Shown here in pieces: positions 1 to 10,300 of a DNA stretch of 64,000 bases (positions are counted from its first letter, which is position 1; each line of letters begins with the position of its first letter). The notes below the pieces were generated by a model that did not search any database, was not told the origin of the DNA, and saw only the letters and a list, made by a program, of their open reading frames with translations. The DNA comes from Zygnema cylindricum (lineage: Eukaryota; Streptophyta; Zygnematophyceae; Zygnematales; Zygnemataceae), in assembly GCA_037447655.1 (NCBI GenBank), contig JBBHKE010003555.1, positions 186,001 through 250,000 on the forward strand, given 5' to 3'. Position numbers and translations under genes: made by a program.

Positions 1-212
1 CTTTGGCCACTCATAACTTACTACTCAAGAGAGCAAATTCAGTGATTCTTTTTGTGTCTGACTAGTGGTGCCCTCACAGGGGTGAGGTTTGTTAAAACTC
101 TTGTCTGACGGTGTGGCTTTTATTTGATCTAAAAGCCGGAAGGGCAAATTTTATCCTAGAGGCTTCATATAAGCTAAATATTATGTGGGTCAATGGAGGT
201 CACAAAGTTACA
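1..212 (+). mobile_element. 3' end of a copia-type LTR, cut by the window edge
   Basis: The sequence is collinear with the last ~200 bases of the LTRs at 58350-58563 and 63790-63991, sharing the 'ttctttttg', 'cacaggggtgaggt' and 'tcctagaggcttc' blocks. It ends in ATGGAGGTCACAAAGTTACA at 193-212, the family's conserved LTR terminus. No primer-binding site or gag follows, so it is a solo LTR or the 3' LTR of an element lying to the left. Confidence 0.8.
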
Positions 213-580
213 CATGCCCCTTTATCATGCCCGTTTAACATGGCCGTTACACTCGCATGGACCGTGTCCTGTTTCTCAAAACGTCTTAGTAATATTGTAC
301 AATTCAAGTTGTCCGTACAAAATTTTGTAGACGCGACCCAAATTAACTCAACAATTGACGAAAAATCGAGCAAATAATTCACGACACGAAATTGTACTTG
401 TTGAAAAGGACGGCTAGCTTCTGAACTACCAACATCCTATTATCGGACAGTCACAAACGAATGAATGACGGCTTAAGACTCTTTAGTGCTCGTGTCGGCT
501 TTCATCTTTATTCATTCACAAGATCGAGCAGCCTAGATTTGATGGTCAAGAACGATTGCCGAGGGAGTACTTTGATAGTT

Positions 581-714
581 ACACGTTTGTTGACGTTAGC
601 AGAGAGACAAAGCTACCCGTTTGCCGACGTAGTCCAAAGGACAACGCTACTACGTGGGTTGAGGGGCAACGTTACTCGTTTGTTGACGTCGGTCGAGGGA
701 GACGCCGTTTACGG
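581..714. repeat. Degenerate ~33-bp tandem repeat, about four units
   Basis: Units begin with variants of 'cgtttgttgacgt', followed by an 'agrgacaacgctac'-like half. They lie at about 581, 617, 651 and 679, with strong divergence. A small ORF runs through it but is just the repeat translated. Confidence 0.5.
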
Positions 715-1319
715 GTGTAGACTGACAAAAAGATTGCCTATTTAAAGGTTTTCAAACGGATGACTAAGGGTCTATAATTTGTATAAATATTGTACGAATC
801 GCGCGTTTAACGATTCGGGTAAAATGTTTGTTCGCCAAAGCCAGAGGTCGCAAAAGTCAAAATTTAAGATACCCCAATCTGACTTTTTTTTTTCAAAATC
901 TGAACACGCGAAATCTGGCCGCGTTATGCCACGCTGTTAAATCGTTACACGGTACTTAACACCTGTTTGCGAAGAAAAAAGTTAATCGAAACTCGATTTC
1001 TAGAGACTACTCGTTCCCAAAAAAGTACAGAATTAGTGGTTCAAAAAACAACTATGTTGGATAGTAATATAGTATGAACACTATAGTAGTGTAGTTGTAC
1101 ATGCTTACGAAACCTTCATTTTTTTTCGTTTTTTGCTTTAATCGGCGGTACCCTATAAATTGTTTTTTGAATCACTCGGCCGAATTGACCGGCCCCCAAA
1201 ATTTGGCATCCGAATCTGTTCCGGATCCGACGCGACCGGTCCGGTATGGATCGGGTAAGGATTCGGGTACCCGATTGCGACCTCTAGCCAAAGCGCGATG
1301 CGGTTTCGTGCCCGCAGAA

Positions 1320-1445
1320 AAATTTGAAGTACTACAAAGTGCAACGTATTTTTTCGTCAAATTCCGTACATTTCCCGTAAAAAACCGTACATTTCTCGTA
1401 AATTTACCGTTCAGTTTACCGGACAGAAAGCACTCCGGACAGAAA
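1320..1445. repeat. Dispersed GTAC-rich repeat, inverted copy near 21105-21235
   Basis: The reverse complement contains 'ggtaaactgaacgg', a run of 'gtacgg' motifs and 'gttgcactttgtagtact'. The same blocks occur in the same order at 21105-21235 on the opposite strand. No coding capacity or recognised family. Confidence 0.45.
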
Positions 1446-1537
1446 GTACAGAAGGTACAAATTTATCGGGACCGCTGACCGTTCGATAACCGATAACTAT
1501 CGGTATCGGTGTTATCGCGATAATTTTTTTACCGATA

Positions 1538-1739
1538 CACAACACTAGTTTTTTCTGCCACATAAAACATCTTTTCTCCGTACACGCTTGTGCAATTTTC
1601 AATTTGAGACCGCCAATTGGATGTTGAGAATCTTACCTTTCAATCGCAACCGTCAGATCCATAACCCGACATATATTTACGGAGAAAAGATGTTTTAAGT
1701 GGCGAAAAAATTTATTAACACTAATTGCGATGCACGGTG
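1538..1739. mobile_element. MITE, type M1 (long-arm hairpin), degenerate left end
   Basis: The left arm carries 'aaaacatcttttctccgtac' and the right arm its inverse, followed by 'ggcgaaaa', 'attaacactaattgcgatgc' and ACGGTG, with TA at 1740-1741. The left terminus (from 1538, TA at 1536-1537) is diverged. It is the same family as the copies at 8594 and 8950. Confidence 0.65.
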
Positions 1740-1761
1740 TAATGTACTGTAGCTCAATGTA

Positions 1762-2296
1762 CACCGTGAATCGCTATTAGCGTTAACAAATAATTAGTGT
1801 AAAAACAAAATTAGTGTTATTAAATTTAATTTGGGTTCAAGGCCCTTCGCCAATTTTTTTTCTACTCTAAATTCTTCACTAGTGTTAATTTGGGTACTCT
1901 TTTCTCCTAGTGTAGCCGGTATAACTTGTGTTCACATTTCAGACATTTGAACATGTGAGAACAGGTTTGTTTGGATTTTCCTCGTCTTTATCACTCAGAA
2001 TCAATTTTGAGTGCGCTTTTCAGGGGCGATGCACTCAATTTCTCGCGTCGACGCCTTTATCTTACACTTATTTTGTACGCTTGTACGAAATAATGAAAAT
2101 AATGAGAGTTTTAGTTTCAAACTGACACATATCGTACACGACACTATTTAAAATTGTCCAAATTAGAGTTATTAACGCCAATTGAACAGTACCTATTATA
2201 ACGTAAAAAAAAAAATAGAGTTATTAAGTGTATTTTAGGTTTGATGGTTAAAACTTGGGGGCGCCGAATTAGCGTTATTAACGCTAGCTTAGGATG
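1762..2296. mobile_element. MITE-like element, M2 left terminus, right end degenerate
   Basis: It starts with CACCGTGAATCGCTATTAGC after TA (1760-1761). The last recognisable part is 'gcgccgaattagcgttatta' plus 'acgctagc' near 2295, as in the complete M2 at 7418-7624. The terminal CGATTCGCGGTG is missing, so the right boundary is approximate and the interior may hold another insertion. Confidence 0.45.
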
Positions 2297-2975
2297 ACAG
2301 GCCATGGTCGGCGCAGTTCGACGTGCATCTGGTCGTTATGTTTAGGTGAAGTTTGCTTTGTATCGTTTTCAGTCGTATTCTTTCTTTGTTATGGTAGTGG
2401 GTATATTGAGTGAGTAGGGTTGGGAAAGTAATCCAATGTAGTGATCAAATTGAATTTGAAGGAAAAAAATCCTTCGGTGAAACGTAAGACTTTTGCCGAT
2501 TCTTTCTTCAGTTGGTATGCTTCCACTGTGCTCATTGTTTCATGCTTGTTGGCTTTTGATCCTTACATCTAAGAGTTACATAAGCCTACTTTGTTGTGTT
2601 GAAGAGAGGCTATTTAAGAACCTGAAGGTTAGCAAAAATGTATTCTTAGATTTTCTTTCGGAATATAACAGTTTCACAATTAAAAGAGAGAATTATGTAG
2701 TGGGGAAAAAACGTCGATTTAAATACAATTTCTTTTGGTCGATTCTTGTTTTCTATTCTGGTGAATGCTTTAGCTTTTCTTGTGGTGGGTTGTGTTATTC
2801 TAATGTTATCGATCTTGTCAATATACACACTATAGTATATCATGTCACTTATCACAATCCAGCTTGTACTTTGTAGGACGAAAATACGGAACTCCAGTCC
2901 AGACTGCGCATCACCCGTGGTCAATTAAGCCACTCCATAAGACCAAACGTACTAGACATAGATACGATCAAACTA
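2297..2975. other. Gene-free stretch
   Basis: A+T-rich. A 127-codon ORF (2493-2876) has no recognisable domain, no splice partners and no biased composition. I see no gene or structured repeat. Confidence 0.4.
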
Positions 2976-3174
2976 CATCGCCCATGGTGATTAGTGTTAA
3001 AGAAAAATTAGTGTAAATGCGAAATTAAAATTAATAATACTAATTTAGTGCAAGGTGACGAGGCGGATTTTGGTCCACTTCCTTAAATAATGTTGTTAAC
3101 TCTATTTTGTGATTTTTGGCCAAAAAAAGTCGCGACAGAAGTAGTGCTATTAACACTAACAACGATGGGCGGTG
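2976..3174. mobile_element. MITE, type M2 variant
   Basis: Inverted termini: CATCGCCCATGGTGATTAGT on the left, and on the right 'aacactaacaacgatgggcg' ending in GTG. TA flanks both sides (2974-2975 and 3175-3176). It is 199 bp and non-coding. Confidence 0.7.
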
Positions 3175-4089
3175 TAGTATGTAAGGCAAACTAGTACGTT
3201 AGGCAATATACAATGCGGTACTCCATCATCCATAACCAGTAACAATAACGGGAAATTCTCTAACAAATTTACATAACGAACCAAAGCATTGTGGCAAATA
3301 ACCAAACGTGCCTTATCACTATAACAGTCTCAAACAGTTCGTACATGACATTTGTAGAACAAATACACCATTCATAGTTACTGTTGTTCGTCAGAGAGTT
3401 AGATAAAAGAAAGCTTGAGAGAAAATCTGTTGTAGTGCTGGGGACAAAACTTCAAAAAAATCAGATACCCAAATCCTATTGTCATCAACAACACACACTA
3501 TAGATTGTCAAAACTTTCAAAATACACATAATTTTAAGCGTCGTACCAATTTCAAAAGTATATGGGCGATTAAGTTGGTTGGACAAAGGCTCAACCAAAA
3601 TGTCTAATCGTTTGTCTCACAATTGACTTATTATTACGTTACGGGCGTGTAATGGAAACACATACAATATGCATATAATATGGGCACTTTTACAAATTTT
3701 TAATTTAAAGACCCTAAAGACCCATATCGAAAAGCGCCTTACTTTGAAACTAAGTAATGAAGCGCTCAAACTGTTGAATCTTAAACATGGTTGTGAATTT
3801 GCCGAAATGAGACTGTTAGAAAAGGCTAAATCACGTCAAAAATGTTTTGCTAATGTATTGTCCTCTGAATAAGAGTCATGAAGTTCCAGTAATATGCATA
3901 AGACTGGAATATGGCTGTAAATGGTTGATGGGTGTATAAATGGCTGACAGTACTTCTTATGAAAGAATCATCAATTTAAGGACAGGCAATGGACCACTTA
4001 AGACACTTGCTAACTAGAAAACAGGTGACAGCGTCATGGTGCCATAATGTATTCTCAAATTTGTGTTGCCCGCAACCTCCATGGACATG
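3175..4089. other. 3' flank of the esterase-like gene; gene-free
   Basis: This lies downstream of the stop codon at 4090-4092 on the minus strand and should include the 3' UTR. I saw no clear AATAAA on that strand. A plus-strand ORF at 3669-3872 has no recognisable domain. Confidence 0.4.
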
Positions 4090-4321
4090 TCAAAGAGGGA
4101 ACGCAAACTTGTCATAGTTCACGAGCAGGTGGACAAAGACACGTGTCACATATTCCCCTACCACTCCATGAACTGCCGTATTATTCGCATAAAGACAAGA
4201 ATAATGACTGTCCTTCCACCAAGTACCTGGGGCAAATTCTCGTAGACATGCGTCACCATATCTTGGCGCCTCAATGGGCCAAAAGTCCATAAAGTTGATT
4301 CCATAGGAAGGGGCGTATAAT
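4090..4321 (-). CDS. Exon 7: C-terminal Asp/His block and stop
   Basis: Acceptor GAAAACAG|AT. The first base completes an Arg codon begun by exon 6. It encodes YGINFMDFWPIEAPR, then TWWKDSHYSC, and ends in YDKFAFPL and a stop. Cys455 and Cys472 bracket the catalytic block and could pair. Confidence 0.82.
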
Positions 4322-7300
4322 CTGTTTTCGAACCACACCCACACCTTGAAAAAAACATTAACCTTCAACACTGGAAATAAAGATTAAAAAGATTAAGCCT
4401 TAAGGACAGACCTTGGAATAAAGATGGATAAAGGACAGATGGACAAAGGACAGATGGATAAAGGACACATGAATAAAGTCAATGAAAAAAATTCCAGATT
4501 GATTAGAGTCAACAGTCAGGAATTTAAATTCCATATGTACACATTTTGACGCATCAATGTACCGGAAAACTCTTGTATCGAAACCCATAAATCCGATGGC
4601 ACCGACTCCTCGAAGGACCGGGCTCCATTGGCCCATAAAACGCTTGTTTTGGGTCATAATGTGCTCTTTTTCAGCGATGACCCATTTGATGGGTTCCATC
4701 TACTCACTAACTTACATAAATACTTCTTCACAGGCTCCTTCCAACTCTCTCATGTCCATAACTCCCTTTTAGAGTTCCTTGTTATCCGGCTTCGTCCTTC
4801 TTCTTTCTCAGTCACACCTTCAAGTGCTTCTTCACATTGTAATAGGCTCAACGGCTCTTTTCCAAGATTACTCAGCCTAACAATGTTACTACAGACCTCC
4901 AAATGCTTTAAACACTAGAATCCCTAAAAAGTCGACAACTAACACCTCCACCAGTCTTATATAATTGCAGATTTGAGGTTAATGGAGTCTCACCTTGCAA
5001 TCCTATTAGCTTCTGCAAAAAGGGAGCTTCGTCGATGGCCAACAAATCCACTGCAACCGAACCACCTATTTGGGAAAGGGGGAGCCGTCCGCCAAAAAAA
5101 GCGCGTGGTCGGCTTATGAGGCAAATTCACAATCCACTTCATGAATTGGGGAAGGTAATGTGAATACGACCCAATTGGATTAGAACAAAACTGCACAACA
5201 ACGATCCGACATTTATAGAGACAGTAGGAGCTGTCAGGCGAGGAGAGAATTTTGCCTCGGTCGAAAAACTAATATTCTTTTCCGTTAGAAGTGCCAAATT
5301 TTGTCGAACGCTACACCGCCAATCGCTATTAGCGTAGAAGTTTCTTTAGCGTACATGAAAAATTACCGTGGTTTACGCTAATTAAGAATTTGAAAATTTT
5401 GAAAAAAAACATACATTCTAATTGTTTAATAATTCTAATTTGGATCTTTGAAAAAAATAAATGTCGGTCGCAAACATGCTTACACTAATATAGGTATTCG
5501 TACAAAATCTTACAAATCGTACACTAATCGTACGTTCACAGAGTCGAAACGTGGTTGCTGGACAAATATGTGCGAACGTGATATTTGACAGCCCGATTAG
5601 ACCCACTTTTTAGAGCGCACATTCTCATGCGTCCGCGGCTACTAAAACTCATTAATTATACTTTTTCACTTTAAAAGGTACAGTTTTGTACGATCTGACA
5701 CTGTTCGTACACCACACTAGTTAACAGATGGCGTACTTCCATTTTGTACGGTACTAAAAAATAAACCCTAAATAGAGTAAAGAAAAAAATAGAATGAACT
5801 ACGCTAATGGAGAATAAAATAAAAAAAAAGCGGGACGGAATTAGCGTACACAACGCTAATAGCGATTGGCGGTGTAGCTTGATATACACATTAAACATTA
5901 AAAAATTTGGTATTTTGGTTAAACATTTGGTAACTTTCACAAGGTTCTGCTGTTTGACACAAAACAGCTTTATGAAGCAAAGGTTACTCCTGAAGTGAGA
6001 AACATGTATTCAAACACAAAATGTAAAGCTCAAATCTTGATCTGGACGACTCCAAGAATGATGTGAAGCACAAAAAAAAAAACCCACCCGGAATGTCCAC
6101 GCAGCTGTGCCGAGCACCACAATATCCGATGTGTTCGAGAAAACCGGCCAATCAGGATCGCCCTTCCCAGATGCGCGTGAACAGCCATATTCGCCATCTA
6201 TGAAAATGCCTTCCATCCAGTAGAATTTTACTTTCAGACTAGTTCCACTTTGTGGCTCGAACACAGAAAACTGTCGGTTTCCATGAAACTTTCCAGTGAA
6301 ACTTCCTGCAATGATCAACGATAGTAGAAGAAGTCAGATTAAAAAAAAATCAAACAATCAAACAATTTTGATGCGGGATGTTTTCGTTACATTCTATTCA
6401 CAGAATCTGTTAAGTCCTGATTTCAATTCCTGCATACTCCATTTTAGAGGATCATAACAACAGACTTTTGCGAGCTGAGATGGGCCATGCTAGTTGATAT
6501 TGCATATACTGAAAAGCCATTATTCTTGATATTCTGTTGAACCAACCCACCTAAGGACAGTTCTTGTGCGGCCATGAAAGTAAAGAACCAAGCTCTTTTT
6601 GTATTTCTACATAAAATAATGGAATAATCTGATTTAGGACTAAAACAATAAACTCAGACGTTTGGTTTTTTGCAAAAGTTGTACAAACTCCCCTAGGAAA
6701 AAATATGAAATTGTCTAGGGGCTAATAATACACTGCTCCAAGTCTAAATTCGAATAAAATTTCAATTTAGAGTGGTCCACATTATATTAAAGTCACCTGT
6801 TTGAAAGTTCATAATTAACATGACCCACATGAGTTGTTGAGGTTCAAAGCAAAAGTACTTTAATTAGTATGTACTATACTAATGGTTCAGTTATGCGAAC
6901 TATCTTGCCTACTTCAACATAATGCTTTCCTCCCAAAAAATTGAACCCCGCTCAAAGCTTCTTTTAGGGAATGATTCACGTGCTTCCTTTTTTCCACGAC
7001 CACCTCTAGGAAAGGCTCACATCGCTTAAAAAGATGCATGTAGCTGTCCGTTTGAAAAGCACACTAAGATTACTATGCACTTTCCAACGTAATAGTACTT
7101 GGAGCTCTTTTTGTATGGTTACGTAGATCGAGGATCGTGGTCCTCAAGACCATAAAAACAAACATACTAATTTTACATCATACAAGCTCTACGTAAAATG
7201 ACAAATCACCATGATAAGGATTCACATCATTCAAGAAAGTGACGATACTTTTCACACACACTTTTGGATATTACACTTTTGGTCCTTCATGTAATCATTC

Positions 7301-10300
7301 GGGCCGCCCGTTAATCTTCAAGCTCGCAAAAAACCCACAATAAGAGATGTGTATTGCATTAGATCGGCACCCAAATAATCGGGCACCCAATGCGACCAAC
7401 CAACGTCTCCGAAGCTACACCGCGAATCGCTATTAGCGTTAACAAATACTTAGTGTTAAGAACAATTAGTGTGATTAACGCTAATTGGGAATTTTGGGAT
7501 TTTCAAGGAAATCAGTCACTCTAATTTGTTTTTTAGGGTTTTTTGAATCACTCTATTTAAGAATTTGGGTAAAAAGTTATGGGCGCCGAATTAGCGTGAT
7601 TAACGCTAATAGCGATTCGCGGTGTACCGAAGTGATGTAGCGATACGATATTTTTTATTTGCCCGAAGCAATGCGTGATATCGATATGATGAGCCGATAC
7701 GATTCCGATGTGCTAATCTGGAATCTGATGTACATCAGGCGATCAATCCGATGCATACGGATTAAGCGAAACCCTAAAACCCAAAACCCTAAAAACTAAA
7801 AACCATCACTTAAAACTAAAGTTTGAAACCCTCCTAAAGTTTGAAAACCTAAACCCATGGGGGAGGAGGGAGAGGGAGGAAGAAAAAGGGACAGAGGAAG
7901 AAAAAGGGGGAGGGTGAAAGGAAAGGAGAGGGCGAGGAATAGAGAGGGAAAGAGAAAGCAACGACCTCCTCTTCTCCTTCTCTCCCTCCCCCCTTTCCCC
8001 CCTCCCCTCTCCCTCCCTCCTTTCCTCCCTTCTCCCTCTGTCCTCCCTCCCCCTCGGGTTTAGGGTTTAAATATTTAGATTTGGGGTATCGGTTTAGGGT
8101 TGAGGAGAAATTGTTGGGGAGAGAAGGGGAGAGAGGGAGGGAGAGGGGGCGAGATGGGGAGAGGATGGGAGAGAGAGAATGGCTAGCTCTCTCCCTCTCT
8201 CCCTCCATCCCACTTCCCTCCGTCCCTCCCTCCCTCTCTCCCTCTCACCTCCTGCCTCCCTCCCTTCCTTTTACCCTCTTTTCTCCTACTTCCCTCCCTC
8301 CATTCGTCCTTCCATCTCTCCCTCCCTTGTCCCTCCCTCCCTCCCTCCCTCCCTCACTCCTTGCCTCCTTCCGTCCCTCCCTTCCCTTCTCCCTCTCTCC
8401 TAATCCTTTCTATCTGTGTATCAGTATTGCATCGACGAACCCGATATCGGCGATATATTGTTTTCGTGCCGAATCATCACATCGGCACATCACATCAAAT
8501 AAAATTCGAAAAGTCAGCTTAATCGTATGCATCAATTAACGTTTTGCATCGGCACATCGGATATTATTTTATCCGATGCGATACGCATCACTACACCTTG
8601 TATCGCTATTAGTGTTAATGTTTTTTTTGTGACTTAAAACATCTTTTCTCCGTACACACTTGTCAGATTATAGAACTAACGGTTGCGATTGAAAGCCAAG
8701 ATTCGCAGCTTCCGATTGGCGGTCTCCTTGTGAAAATCGGACAAGTGTGTACGGAGAAAAGATGTTTTAAGTGGCGGAAAAAACATTAACACTAATAGCG
8801 ATTCACGGTGTACTCCCAATCGACCCGACTTACGTATTGTTGTCTCGCTGTAGAACAATTCGTATGCTTATTCTATCTTTGCAATGATACGTAATGTATC
8901 TTCGTAAGAAAATTTGTGTGCTCCTCATTGCGTAGCAACCTCATCTCTACACCATGTATTGCTATTGCTGCTAATAATGTTTTCGCCACTTAAAACATTT
9001 TTTCTCCGTACACAATTGTCGGATTTTCAATTTGAAACTGCCAATCGGAAGCTGAGAATGTTACTTCTCAATCGCAGCCGTCAGATCCACAATCCGCCAT
9101 GTGGGTACGGAGAAAAGATGTTTTAACAGACGAAAAAAACATTAACTCTAATAGCGATTCACGGTGTACACCAGAATGTGTCGATACATAGCTCAACAAT
9201 AGCCACCAAACAAATGGTCACTATGTGCATTTGCATTCAGGTTACATTCAGGTTGACGATCTAAAATAATGTCACTCGATTAGTATCATTTTCAATCCGT
9301 CACGTACAGCTTGTTTTCTATCCGTCATCGTACAATTCACATCAATGTCCTAAGATCAAAACAACTTTGGGATTAGAGATTGACATTTGTTTAAATCAAA
9401 ATTTCATTTGTTGCGTTGTAATGTTAACTTGACATCTTTAAAAGAAGCTCTTTTTTTTGGTCATGTTAAACTCAAACATAGACCAAACATTTTTCCATGC
9501 CACTTTAATGTTTGTTTTAGTCCTTGAGGTGTAGAATCGTTTTATTTATAAAAAATTGACCATATTTCCGAATCAGAAGGGCTCACCATGAACTAGCATT
9601 TGAAGATGTGTAAAAAGAGCTCGTTGATGCGAGTCCCCCACAATAGATATCTCTCGGATGCCTCTTCTAATTAAAACACCTGCAAAATTGTCCAATGATT
9701 GCAGCTCCCCTACACATGCATAGGGCTGGAACTTAAGGTAAGGTCGCACAGGAGGTGGAGGAATTCCTACGGCCCTATATTTAGTTCTAAGATCGTAACC
9801 AAGGAGATGTCGTCCTAACAGAGCATCCTGATTTAAGATCCTAGTAGATTTTTTAGTCACGTCCCGTGTGTCCACCCAGCGTCCCACGTGTCCTGTCTCG
9901 CATGGGGTCGGAACTGACTCCTCCCAATCCTCAGGCTCCTCTACCTCCACCTCCAACATAACCAAACGTCGAGAGGTCGTGCCGCCAGTCACGTCTTCCC
10001 TGACAACTTGAAAAGCAACGAAGCATCAGCACGTCTGCTATCTAGGGTTATAAGGGTTTTTCCTAAGAATTTATTTCCAAGGTTCACTTCAGGACACTTT
10101 TAGGAGTTTTTCTAGTGTTACTAGGGTGTGACATTGCATGCTCACCGCCTCGGAGAAGAAGACATCAATAATGGATCCCCGGTTAAGTCATGTACACATT
10201 TTTCCAAGGTTCACTTCAGGACATTTTTAGGTGTATTACATTTTTAGGAGTTTGCAGGGGTATTAATGTTTTTCTAGGGTTACTAGGGTGTGACATGGTA

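Larger units (their letters stand above)
213..1535. other. Gene-free stretch
   Basis: No ORF here resembles a protein I know. It contains a degenerate tandem repeat (581-714). A GTAC-rich block at about 1320-1445 reappears in inverted orientation at about 21105-21235. Short ORFs lack any domain signature. Confidence 0.5.
7630..8590. repeat. Possible inserted unit with ATCGG/CGATACG-rich ends
   Basis: The left end 'agtgatgtagcgatacgata' resembles the inverse of the right end near 8560-8590 ('tccgatgcgatacgcatcac'). Both ends are dense in variants of CGATACG and CATCGG. They enclose the telomere-like and purine/pyrimidine tracts. The boundaries and the element status are inferred. Confidence 0.35.

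Noticed and set aside
4400-4699. Minus-strand ORF between exons 6 and 7, possible extra exon
   Set aside because: Exon 6 joins exon 7 in the correct phase without it. The AG just before this ORF gives a stop after a few codons in the phase set by exon 6.
8081-8539. 152-codon Ser/Pro/Leu-rich ORF
   Set aside because: It is the translation of the CCCTCCCT tract in intron 4, and frames on both strands are open for the same reason.
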